Shown here piece after piece: positions 42,899-53,899 of a stretch of DNA of 64,000 nt (the first letter of the stretch is position 1; every line of letters starts with the position of its first letter). The notes beneath the pieces are model-generated. The model was not told where the DNA came from and ran no database searches. It saw only the letters and a list, made by a program, of their open reading frames with translations. Origin of the DNA: Auricularia sp. M13 (lineage: Eukaryota > Basidiomycota > Agaricomycetes > Auriculariales > Auriculariaceae); contig CM073198.1 in NCBI GenBank assembly GCA_037042915.1, positions 1,426,001 to 1,490,000 of the forward strand. The letters run 5' to 3'. Position numbers and translations under genes: made by a program.

Positions 42899-44877
42899 TG
42901 AAACTTCTCGGTCGAAGAGACCAGAGAAGTGCGTCTTGTGCCGGCGGAGCACGATGGTCAGAAGCATTGCTTCTTGACACGCTCCGCCCACCACCAACCT
43001 CCTTAGCAAGGAGTGTTCTTCGCGACTGGGTGTCTCTTGCGTGCCTGTTTCTCTTTTTGGGTTGCCTGCATTGCGCATCAAGTTCGCCGCAGGACATGCA
43101 CAGCGTCGAATGTGATCATCAACTCGAGGAAGACGTCGGTGACACTGCCCCTTTCCCCGCCAACTTGGACGACGGAGAGCTGTATTTCCCGTCCGTGCGC
43201 ATCCCGCCGCCAGACAACATTGAGCTACTATACACGGACTTGCACTCAGGCGAGATGGCGCGAGAGGTTGACAGGAGATCCGACGGAGACAACGACGAAG
43301 GAGAACATGACGGATCGCAGCAGCAGCCTTCATCGCCCCCGCTTGCATCACCCACCCGTTCGCGTTTTAAACCCGCGGCTCCTCCTGCTCACTCTCCTAC
43401 GCCTGCTCCTCCGCCTGCTCCTGCTTCTACTACCGCCCCCAGCAACCGTCGTACGCGCTCGCGCACGCGCGCGGGCGACTTGCCCCCTATTCCTCCTGTC
43501 GCCTCGCCCCCTAAGCCCGTGAAGAAGCGCGCGCCCGTCAAGAAGAAGACGCCGGCGGCCAAGCGGAATGCGCGCCAGGTGACCAAGCAGACGAACGCGG
43601 TGCCGCGCACGGCTGCCAAGCGCACGGCCTTCGTGGAGGAGGTCAACGACGAGGACGAGGATGACGACGCTGGTCACCGGCTCTCATTGCCGACGGAAGC
43701 CGCCTCGAGTCGCCACGCTGTGCGCCAGAGTGACAGGCATGAGGAGCCGGCAGATGTTGCCCCGCGCCACAGCACTCGCTTCTCCTCTGCGTGCGATGAC
43801 CTGCGCTCCGACGCGCGCGAGGACACCCATGACGACCACGTCAACCGACAGGAAGACCGCCGTGACGTGCTCGTGCGCCGGCTTGCTCAACCAGGCACGA
43901 CGACGACATGGAATGGGTCGATGAGGAGGTTGTTGTGCCGGCGCTGACGCCGATGCGCGCACCAGGTGTGCTATATTTCTCTATCCGGTCGTGTGCGCCG
44001 TGCGCCAGATCGTGCTTCGAGCGGACGCCATGCGCCGCGACGTGGTTATTGCTGTGCAAGACCTGTGTCCATGGCGATGCTTTGCACGTCATGTGTTCGT
44101 TTGTCGGGTTGGGTTCGCTGTGCGGCTCGACCAGGCAACACACGATCTGGATCTGCAGAGTGCCGTGCGCGACAGATCGACAAGATCTGCGTGGGCTTTG
44201 ATGCCGCGAACGAGCGCGCACGCCCTAGGGCTGTTTCGGTTGGCATAACTCGCATGCTGACCCATCGTGTTTTTTTCCTTAGGCAAGCGGGCACACATTA
44301 GGTCCCCTCGCGTCGAAGGTGTTACGGCCGCGGGATCTCCCATTGCCAAGAGGCCGCGCATGGTTCGCCCTGACCTCAGCCGTTTCGAGCGCGGACACGT
44401 CAACCGCGGCTCCAAGAACTACATTCCGGAGGTCGCGCGCCGCATTCTAGCGGGCGGGCTGACGGAGCACCTGCCGCTGCACCTCTTCAGTGACGAGGTA
44501 TCGAGGCGGAGAGGGACGCGCGCCTGGTCGTCATCAGCGGTAGCGTGGCTCCGCAGACCACCATCTCCGTCTCCTTCATTGAACGTGAGATGGAATACAC
44601 GGACTGGGTCACCTGGAGTGAGCGCCTGGTCATGGCGCTTCGCAACATGCGCTACCTGGACTGGATGGTGGATATGTTCACTGCACACTTCCAGTTTATT
44701 CGGCTCGTTCCTTGTGTCAAGGACAAGTGGTCGCGCTGGCGCGACTACGATATCCGCATGCGCTCTCAGCTCTCGGACGACGAGCCCATCGACATCTCCA
44801 CGTTCCCGATCTTGTTGCCCTTTTTTCTTCGCATGTCTCATGTCATGCTGTGTGGGGGTTTGCCCTGCCTTGACTGA

Positions 44878-44939
44878 TTGAGGCTCTTGAGATCAGATCT
44901 GAGCTCCTTTGAGGCTCTTGAGATCAGATCTGAGCTCCT
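44878..44939. repeat. 31 bp tandem duplication near the DIRS 3' terminus
   Basis: Two adjacent copies of a unit containing CTTGAGATCAGATCTGAGCT. Each copy holds short palindromes (AGATCT, GAGCTC). It lies between the recombinase gene and the 3' terminus, where DIRS elements carry their internal complementary region. Confidence 0.8.
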
Positions 44940-45058
44940 TCAGCAGGAAAGGCAGTGCGAAGCCGGGTTGGAACCCAACCGAAGAGACCAAGCCGGCACG
45001 AGAACCCACACAAGCAGAAAGAAGAACACAAAACAAATGTGTATAACGGACCATGGGA

Positions 45059-46075
45059 CTAATCTCCCGACCAGAATATGTCACATAGGTCCGTATGAGC
45101 CGCCGCAACTATCGAATCGACGGCGCGCCAGTAGCGCAGGAAAGAGTCGGATTTCCATCGACCGGTCACCTTGACCACGTCAGGATCGACACCGAGCCTC
45201 AGGAGTGCGGTGGTGCTGCCGATGCGAAAGCAATGTCCCGAGACGGTCTGCATGCCCGCCGCCGACCAGATCTCATTGAGTCGCGAGAGGAAAGCTCGCT
45301 TCGTGAGCGGGCGCAAGTCGTCATCGTCGTCGCGATATGCGAAGAGCGGATCGTCTTGTCCCAGACGATTGTCGCGAGCATGGTGTTTGATGGCGCAGGA
45401 GGGATCGTTGTGCCTCTTGGTGAGGTACGCCCACTCCCCTTTACGCGCGCATTTCGTCCTCAGGAGCCAAAGCACCGTGACCTTCTGTCCCACGTCGCCG
45501 CCAGCGTCGCCGCGGAACTTCACGTGCCTCAGCGCGGGCAGGCGACCGAAATCATAGCGTCTGGTGTCCGAGAGGATCTCGCCCAGACGCAGCTGGCCCC
45601 AGAAAGCAACGAGAAGAGCCGCTGCTACGCACTGGTCAAACCCGCGGCGTTCGTCGAGTTTCTTGAGGGCTTCGTCGACCATTGCCAGCGTGACCGGCGG
45701 ACGCGCGTCTCGAACCGCCGACGGCGGCGCCTGCTGTGCCACCGCGTCAAGAATTCGCGTAAGACGCGGAGAACCAAGCCACGCGAGGCCTCGAGCCTCA
45801 TTCTAGTAGCGTAGCCCCGAGATCAGAGCCCGCGCGGTGCCGCCAGAATAGACGCCGGTCAACGATGCCGCGAAAGCGCACAGCAAGGGTTCCGGGGTCG
45901 GGCGCGCGCTACCGTCTACGCGTTCGGCGGCGGCCCATTCCAGGAACTTCTGGCGGGCTCGCGCGTAGTTGGCGCGAGTGCGCGGCGTCAGCGCGGAGTC
46001 ATGCACCTCAAGCGTGCGTTGCCAGGTGTGCCGACTGAGCATGCGCGGTGTGGGGTGTGCGATGTACGAGAGCAA
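45059..46075 (-). pseudogene. DIRS tyrosine recombinase (inner element)
   Basis: The recombinase replaces the integrase of LTR elements and inserts a circular DNA intermediate. Frame 45742-45059 holds the catalytic blocks LRLGEIL (Arg), GHCFRIG (His-x-x-Arg) and FLRYWRA (the Tyr nucleophile). The N-terminal SAM-like part (TRANYARARQKFLEWAAAER) is in a neighbouring frame at 46075-45803. Fossil. Confidence 0.85.
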
Positions 46076-46189
46076 GCAGAGTTACGGCTTTGTCCGTACG
46101 ACGCGCGCGCGCTCGAGTGCGGCCGGCCCCCATCCGGGATCAGCAGATCCCCACGATGTGCCTTGTCGTCGATCAAGATCGACAGATTT

Positions 46190-48000
46190 TCAGCAAATCA
46201 AGTCTATTCCCGTATCATGCGTGCGCGACTCGACCTCCGCTACTAACTCCCGCAATACGAACGGTATACGGAAAGCAAACCTGGACCTCATGAGGCCCGG
46301 CGCGGGCAGCCCGCGCGAAGGCGCGTCGGCGATGTTGTCGGCGCTCGCCACCCAGTCCGTCGACACCCAGATGCCGTGTTGCATCATGGTGGACACGATC
46401 CGCTGCAGCACGCGGTTTGACTCTGGGTTGCGCGAGCGGCCAGCTTCAAACGCGCCCACCACGCCTTGGTTGTCACTGCGCACGACCAGGTGTACGTCTC
46501 AGACGCCCAACTCTATCGCGGCGCGCAAGCCGAACTCCAGGACGACCATCTCCGCCCAGCCGATGTCGCGCGACGGTGCGCACCACCCGTCCAACAGTCG
46601 CCAATGATCCCACACGCCGTTGAACACGACGCCAATGCCGAACGAGGTCGACGCGTCGACGTACAGCAAGTGCGCAGACGGTGGCGGCGGTTCGAGGATG
46701 ACAGTGCCGCAGAACGGCGCCGATAGCCTGTCTCGCCACCATTCAACGTCGGCGATAACGCCAGCGTTCGGCACGTGCCTCAAGAACGCGTTCAAGAAGC
46801 TGCCTGCGAAGCGCGACAGTGCCGGGAGGCGGGAGCGCCCTTCCGGAACCGCCATGGAGCAGTGCACGAGCTTCCCGAGTAGGCTCTGCGCCTCCTTGCG
46901 CGAGAACTTGGCGCCCCGAACCCATGCCGCTGAAGCCGCGAGGTATTTCGTCTTCTTGGCCTCAGTCACCTGTACGGTCTTGTACTCGAGATCCCAAAGG
47001 AATCCGATGTAGGTAAACTGTTGAGCGAAAGGCTGAGTCTTCTTCGTGCTCCAGGGCCACCCGAGCTCGTCCGCCAATGCATATATATCGTCCTCCACCA
47101 GATCGAACGTGCCAGACTCAAGACGGTGCCTCCAGAAAGTGAAGTCGTCGGCCCAGCTCAGTGAGTCGTCGCGAGGGAAGCGGTACTTGAAGATGTCACG
47201 AAACGCATCGGCGAGTTTGCCCCAGAGGCTGCTCGACGATGCCGCACCGAATTGGCAGCAGTAGTCCAGCGCCACCTTGCCCCGCCAGTAGAGCGCGTAG
47301 TAAGCCTGCTGCCAAGGCAAAACGGGCACCCTGCGGTGGGCAGCCTTGACGTCAAAGACGGCGACTTCAGTGCCTTCCGGCGCCCGCGCGGCCATGATGT
47401 AGCACATGGAGAACATGCCCCACGCGCAAGTGAAGTCGTCCATGTTGATGCTCGAGTTGAACGAAGGGTCCTCAGGGTCGCCGCGTGGATGCGAGAAATC
47501 CTGACAGACCCGTCCCTTGGAATAGTCACCGTTCTTCGGTGCCACAGTGAGCGGCGCGTTGCGGAACGTTCCAATCAGCGCGTGCAGAGAGTCAGGCTCA
47601 AAGAAATCAGACAGCCGACCCTCGGCGCGTTCTTCAACCAACATCGACTCTATTACGGCGGGAAAGCGGTCTGCCGGTGCGTGGTTATCGTAAAGTCTAT
47701 AGGGCAGGGACGTGCGAGCGAAGAACGAGTCAACGGTCTCTCGAGTGAGACCGACGTCAAAGCCTGAGAGCAGGCCAGCAGGAATGAAGGAATGCGTGGG
47801 CATCATGCCCGCGTCTGACAGGGCGCAATGCCAAGCCTCCGCCTTCAGCGGCGTCACGATACGGAAGGGAAACGGTGGAGGAGGCGTAGCAGCAGCCGAA
47901 GGAAATGCAACAGAAGCATCGGAAGAAGCGGCACGCGGCGACGGCGAGCGCTCAGCATCGGGGAACATAGCAGCATCGAGAAGGGGAGCATCCGGAAAGG
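46190..48000 (-). pseudogene. DIRS reverse transcriptase and RNase H (inner element)
   Basis: Visible blocks are FRNAPLTVAPKNGDYSKGRV, FDVKAAHRRVPVLPWQQAYY, the polymerase WADDF motif (in place of YxDD, common in DIRS elements), LGWPWSTKKTQPF, FSRKEAQSLLGKLVHCS, then RNase H with LLYVDAST and a WAEMVVLEFGLRAA helix. This order and the WADD variant separate it from the LTR and LINE enzymes in the window. Confidence 0.85.
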
Positions 48001-48029
48001 CCGCGACTGGGTCAGACAGCGCGACGACC

Positions 48030-50073
48030 TCAGCGGGAGACGGTGGTGCAATGGCAGCACCCGTGGGACTTGGATCCGCATAGCGAGCAGACGTGGCCAG
48101 TGTCGGCGAAGCGACATTCGGAGCGCCTGCATCTGGTGACGCTGTTCCAAGTGAAGCAGACCGCGGTGCCACCAGAGCGGGCGGTGTAGTAACCCTTGTC
48201 GGTGTTCCAGACGAGCCAGACGGGTTTGCACGCCGCCGGTTCCTTCGTCGACTTGTCATACTTGTGAGCAGCACTCCCGCATACGAAGCAGCGATCGTAC
48301 TTGAGTGGTCCTCGCTCGACACGCGTCGTGGAGCTTGAGGCCGCGGGGGTGGAGGTGCCAGCGCGCGAGGATGATGCCAGTGGACGCGGCCTGTCGTCAG
48401 ACGTGCTCTTGAGCTGTGTGCGCACGACACACGCCGAGAACGTCTCCTTGTCCAACGGCTTGATGTTCGGCGGCTTCTTGCCCTTGAACATGCCGCGCAT
48501 GCAGAGGTCGTAGTCGCGCCAGATGTGCCATTTGCGTTCCGCGCCCTCAGCCAGGCTGATGTACGAGAAGTGGGCGGCGAACATGTCGGGCACCCAAGCC
48601 GGGAACCCGTAGTAACGCAGCGCGGCGACGAGCCTCTTGCCCCAGAGCGTCCATTGTAGCATCGTCATCGTTCGTTCGCCGACCGAGACCGTGATGGACG
48701 CCGCGGGCGGTGCTCCGTGCAGCGTGACGATGCGCGAGTTGCGCTCGACCTCCAGCACCTTGTCGGACAGCAAGTGCAGCGGTAGGTCGTCGCGCATGCC
48801 GCCGAGAATGATGCGGCGCGCTGCCTCGGAGATCTCGACGACATCGTTGTTGTCGGGCGCGCGGTGCTCGTCGAGATGACTGACGTCGATCTCGGGCTTG
48901 CCGTTGTCGTCCGCGAAACGCGCCTTCTTGGCCGGCGCATGAGCACCTTCTGGCGAATGCGCGCGCTTGCCCTTGCCTGTAAACGGGTTGGGTCAGCAAT
49001 CAAGCCGTGCATGATCGCCCGAGCGCAAGATCGGCTGTGCGCCAGATCATCTGGATCGTCCAGCGCGGCATCAAAGCACGCGCACCCCGCAAGAGGGCGA
49101 TCCACCGTGTGGATGCGACGCAGACGGGCGCGACCCAGGCGCGACCCGCGACAAGCACCTGCCAGGCAGGGCCAACGAACGCGCCAGGCGCGTCCTCCCC
49201 CGTGCGCCGTGCGCACAAGGTAGCGCGTCGCGACTGCCAGGCAATGCGACGCGCGCCACGTTCGGTCACCAGGCGACGCCGAACAGGCGTGTACCACCCC
49301 CGTGCCATGCACGCCAGACCCATGCGCGCAGAGCAGCCTGCGCCGGATGGAGGGGAAGTGCGGGAAACCAGACTCACCGACTGAGCGCGCTATGGCCTCG
49401 GCCAGCTCATCAGGGTCGACGTCCATGACGGCGACGCCGTCGACGTTGTCGTTGCCCCTTTCGTCCTCCGCGTCCTCGAGTGCGCCTTCAGGCGGGAACC
49501 GGTTCGAGCGACGTGTCGCGGGCTTGTTGCCCTTGGCGAGCTTGCGGCCTTGTGCGCCGTCGTCGTGGTCAGAAGACAAAGGCTCAACCGGCTGCGGAGC
49601 CGGCTTCTTGCCCTTCTTGCTCTGCTTCGGAGGCGGTGCCGGCGGCTCGGCGTCGTCGTCGTCCTCATCACTGTCGCCCTCCTCCTCCTCTTCACCATCA
49701 TCATCGTCGTTGTCGGCCACCGGTTGCACGGGTTGCTTGGCTTTCGCCTTGCCTTTGGGCTTCGCGACCGGTGTCTTCTTGGGCTTCGCGACCGGCGCGG
49801 CCTTCTTGACGGGCGCATTCGCCTTCTTCACCGGCGCAGGCTTCTTCGGCGGCGCGACCGGTGGCACCGGCTCCGGCGCGTCGGCAACCTTCTTGGAGCG
49901 CGTGTTACGCGGCTGGGGAGGAGCAGGCGGCGGTGGAGGAGGAGGCGCGACCTTCTTAGCCTTCGGATTCGGCAGCTTCTTGGGCGGTACAGGCGTCGGC
50001 GGCGGAGACGGCGACGCGAGCGGGGAGCCTCCTGCCTTCTTCGCCACGCGTTTCGACTTCCTGGTCGGCGGCA
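48030..50073 (-). pseudogene. DIRS gag-like protein with zinc-knuckle region (inner element)
   Basis: The N-terminal frame opens MPPTRKSKRVAKKAGG and is Pro/Lys-rich, then acidic. A second part (48797-48030) holds a globular block (LWGKRLVAALRYYGFPAWVP, WHIWRDYDLCMRGMF) and Cys/His clusters (YDRCFVCGSAAHKYD, HVCSLCGSKSHGCCHC). The equivalent in the outer element is at 43097-44809 and 50420-50838. Confidence 0.75.
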
Positions 50074-50419
50074 TCTCGTGTAACGCGACCGGCCACAGGT
50101 AGTAACGTGTGAAATAGTAGCAAGAGAGAGCGCCCACTGCGCGTGTGACGACCGAGCGAGATAGGGGTGGCGGTGACAAGAACCGTAGCCACTGATGCCG
50201 CGGACGAGCGCCTATCCCGTTCTTGCGCGTGCAAGCAATCTGATGTCATCGGTACGCAACCCAGAAGAGAAATCCGCGAAGACGACCCCAAATACGCGAA
50301 GAAGACCCTCTGTGTGCAGAGGGTGGGTTGGCGGAGCGGAACAAGGGAGCGATAGTTCCGAGTTGTCCGCTCCGCCGGCACAAGAAGCGCTTCTTGTGTC
50401 TCTTCGACCAAGAAGCTGC

Positions 50420-52660
50420 AGACGTGGCATGACGTGCTCCAGGCGGAGATGGACCGTCCTCCGCCGCAACCTGCTCCTTCTGCTCGCGCATCCACTTCCG
50501 CATCCCACGTTGCCAGCTCGTCGCACGCAGCGCCCGTCAAGTCGAAGTCATCGACGGCTGGTCCAGCAAAGTACGCTCGTTGCATCGTGTGCGGCAGCGG
50601 CGCTCACGTGTACAACAAGGACAAGCGCGACTCGCAGTGCAAGCCAAAATGGTTGGTCTGGTCTGACGAGCGAGGCATCTACCTCATGCCGTCTGGCCTC
50701 ACCATTTGTTTCACTTGGAACCGCGTTTCGAAGTGCACCAACCCGCGCTGCCGATTCAAAGGCAAGGGTCACGTCTGCTCGCTCTGTGGCACACACGGCC
50801 ACGGCGCCCACTCCTGCTCTATCGTTCCCGCGCGCTAGACGCGCTCTTGCTCCTGCTGCCTCGCTCTCGCGCTCAGATAGCGCTGCTTCATCCTCGTGCT
50901 CACATGATGCCCTCGTCCTTGCTCATTCTGCTGCTTCTCTTCCTGACTGTGCGATGATTCCACTGCCTCCCGCTCCTGTTGCTGTTCCTGTCCCGTACCC
51001 GTTCCGTATCGTCACGCCGCTCAAGCATGAGGCCTGGCGCCTTCAGCTAGAGCGTGCTGGTCTGCTCGCCTCGTTTCCTTCCATCCCAGACGGCTTGTTA
51101 ATCCCAGACGGCTTGTTAAACGGTTTCGATGTTGGTCTTCGTTGTGATGTTGTCGACGCTTATTTTGCACGTACTTCACTTCCTTACAAGCTTTATGAGA
51201 ACCATGGTCCCGCCCTTTGTTATCCTGCTCTGATCGAGAAGATGATCGAGGAAGAACAGGCCGAGGGCCGCATCTCACAGTTCTTCGAGCCCGACATACT
51301 GGCAGAACTCATAGGTCCTTTCCGCAATGCTCCGTTGACCGTGGCTCCGAAGAATGGCGACTATGCGGAAGGTCGTGTCTGTCAGGATTTCTCGCACCCG
51401 CGCGATGACCCACTAGACCCTTCGTTCAACTCGGGCATCGACCAGGATGAGTTTCCCTGCGATTGGGGGACTTTCTCTCAGTGCTACTTGATGGCAGCGA
51501 GAGCACCTGCTGGGACACAGGTCGCCGTTTTCGACGTGAAGGCGGCACACTGACGCATTCCGGTAAAGCCTTGGCAACAGGCGTTCTACACCATTGCATG
51601 GAAGGGGCTGGTCGCGCTCGGCTTCACGTTCCAATTCGGCGCTGCTTCATCCTCTGGTCTCTGGGGCAGACTCGCGGACGCGTTCCGGGGTCTCTTTAAA
51701 TTTCGCTTTACTCGCTCAGATGCTCTTAACTGGGCAGACGATTTTACGTTCTGGAGGTACCTCTTGGACTCGGGTGGTTACGAGTTGACGGAGCACGACA
51801 TCTATGATTTCGCCGAGGAACTTGGTTGGCCCTGGAACCCCAAGAAAACTCGCCCGTTCTCCACGCGCTTCACTTATATTGGCTTGGATTGGGATCTTGT
51901 AGCTATGACAGTCGAGGTCACCGCAAAGAAGAAGGCGAAGTACATCGCCGCTGCTAAGATCTGGGTCAAGGGCGCCACGTTCACGCGCAACGACACGCAG
52001 AGTTTACTTGGGAAGCTCGTCTACTGCTCGACCGTTGTCCCGGAAGGCCGATCGAGGTTGCCACCGCTGTCTCGTTTCGCTGGCTCGTTCCCCAATGTGT
52101 TCGTACGTCACACGCCAAATAACGCGGTTCTCGAAGACATTGCCTGGTGGAGAGTATGTCTGGCAAGGACGTTCTGCGGAAAGCCCATCAAGGACATTGC
52201 GGCGCCGTTGCCTGTCTCGCTCTTCGTGTACGCCTCGACTGATTTTGGCGTCGGCATCGTTCTAGACGGGTACTGGGACTATTGGAGGCTCATTCTGGGC
52301 TGGAAGACTGGCGGCCACAATATTGGCTGGGCCGAGATGGTCGCCGTTGAGTTTGGACTGAAGGCGCTGATCGAGCGCGGCGTTCGCGAGGCCCATATCG
52401 TCGTTCGAGGCGATAATCAAGGCGTCGTTGGCGCTCTGGACAACGGCCGGTCACGCAACCTGCAGTCGAACCGCGTGCTCCAACGCATAGTAGCGGGGAT
52501 GATGGAGCACGACATATGGTTGACGCTAGATTGGGTGGAGTCGGCCGCGAACATCGCGGACAGACCGTTGCGTGGGGTCGCGTGCCCGGGACTGCCTCGA
52601 GGTTGCTTCTCTTTCAAGATTCCATTTGCTATTAGAGAATGGATTGAGCATGTTGCATAG
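50420..52660 (+). pseudogene. Outer DIRS element: zinc-knuckle end of gag, then RT and RNase H
   Basis: 50570-50838 encodes the Cys/His clusters (CIVCGSGAHVYN, GHVCSLCGTHGHGAHSC). From about 50960 the reverse transcriptase follows (FRIVTPLKHEAW, FRNAPLTVAPKNGDYAEGRV, WADDF near 51740), then RNase H (FVYASTDFGVGIV, WAEMVAVEFGLKAL). Fossil, few breaks. Confidence 0.82.
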
Positions 52661-52848
52661 ATTCGTGCTTATAGATGTTCTTTGAACTTGCTACAATTGA
52701 ATTGGCAGATCGACGGATTTGCGCGGTGAATCCAGAATCGGCGGATTGGCGGATCTGCCAGCCTGCGCAAATCACATGCACGGCACGTCGCGCGCGGCGG
52801 AGTGACACGTGTTGCTTGCTGCTTGACCGCAACCGTCAGCTGCTAGAC

Positions 52849-53838
52849 ATGCTCTCCAACGCGACTTGGCGCCGAACGATGTCGGTGCACGATGCGGCTA
52901 TCACAGACTCTACACGCGCTGGCTACAATCATGCTAGACTCTTCCGTTTCCTCGAATGGTGTGCTACGGAACGCGTTCCGGACAAGTCTCGCCACCTGCC
53001 GGTAGCTGAACCGCTGCTGTGCGCTTTTGCTGCGTCATATGCTGGCGCTTATGCGGGAGGAACTACTCGGTCCGCTCTGGCTGGCTTGCGTTTTTGGCAC
53101 GAATCGAAGGGTGCCGACTGGAAAGGCTCGCCGTGGCTCACGCGCATACTGGACGCGGTCACACAGATGGCTCCTGCAGAGTTGAGGTTGGAGCCGAGGC
53201 TGCCGGTCACAATGGCAATGGTTGATGAGGCTTTGAACACTCTCGACGAGCACCGGCCGTTTGACCAATGTGTGGCAGCTGCCCTTCTTGTCGTCTTCTG
53301 GGGCCAGCTTCACTTGGGCGAGGTCCTATCTCTGACGAGGCGATACGACTCATCGCGCTTGCCGCTGCGCAAACATCTCAAGTTGGGACACGACACCGGC
53401 GGTCATGCCTCCACCGAGGAGACAACGTTGTGGCTACTGATGACGAAAACTGCGCGACGTGGAGAGTCGGTGTGCCTTGCTAGGCATCACAACGACCCTT
53501 CTTTTGCTTTGCAGGAGCATATTGCGGATAATCGCGTTGGACTTGACGACCCGCTGTTCGCCTATCGCAATTCCCACGATGATCTCGTCGCGCTCACGAA
53601 GAATACTTTCCTCTCGCAGCTGAATGAGATTTGGGAGGCCGCGGGCATGAAGAAGGTGTCTGGCCACTGCTTTCGCATCGGCGGCACAACTGCTCTCCTT
53701 CGTCTTGGGGTCGATGTGGAGATTGTCAAGAAGGGTGGTAGATGGAAGTCAGACTCTTTCCTGCGCTATTGGAGGTCTGTCGATAACATAATCGCCTCGC
53801 ATACCGACCTCTGTGATGTTCACTGGTCTGGTAATTGA
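52849..53838 (+). CDS. Outer DIRS element: tyrosine recombinase
   Basis: One open frame holds both the N-terminal SAM-like domain (TRAGYNHARLFRFLEWCATE) and the catalytic domain (GHCFRIGGTTALLRLG, FLRYWRSVDNI), making it the best-preserved recombinase of the three DIRS copies. The start at ATG 52849 aligns with the inner element's N-terminal block. Whether it is active cannot be told from sequence. Confidence 0.78.
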   Translation: MLSNATWRRTMSVHDAAITDSTRAGYNHARLFRFLEWCATERVPDKSRHLPVAEPLLCAFAASYAGAYAGGTTRSALAGLRFWHESKGADWKGSPWLTRILDAVTQMAPAELRLEPRLPVTMAMVDEALNTLDEHRPFDQCVAAALLVVFWGQLHLGEVLSLTRRYDSSRLPLRKHLKLGHDTGGHASTEETTLWLLMTKTARRGESVCLARHHNDPSFALQEHIADNRVGLDDPLFAYRNSHDDLVALTKNTFLSQLNEIWEAAGMKKVSGHCFRIGGTTALLRLGVDVEIVKKGGRWKSDSFLRYWRSVDNIIASHTDLCDVHWSGN

Positions 53839-53899
53839 TTGTCTTGGCTAAGTTGAATGTGAATTGTTGTAATAGATTGAATGTGAAACTGCTGCAGTA

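Larger units (their letters stand above)
44810..50419 (-). mobile_element. DIRS-like retroelement, 5.6 kb, inserted in a relative
   Basis: On the minus strand its parts are a gag-like frame (from about 50073), zinc-knuckle region, reverse transcriptase/RNase H (about 48000-46190) and tyrosine recombinase (about 46075-45059). Its ends are the same as those of the short derivative at 10118-10699, which fixes the borders independently. No target duplication beyond a shared A, as expected for recombinase-mediated integration. A 20 bp palindrome (CACAAGAAGCGCTTCTTGTG) lies at 50379-50398 near the 5' end. It carries perhaps two or three breaks. Confidence 0.85.

Noticed and set aside
49302-50102. 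Ser/Gly-rich plus-strand frame opposite the DIRS gag-like gene
   Set aside because: Composition mirrors the Lys/Pro/Asp-rich gag-like frame on the other strand.
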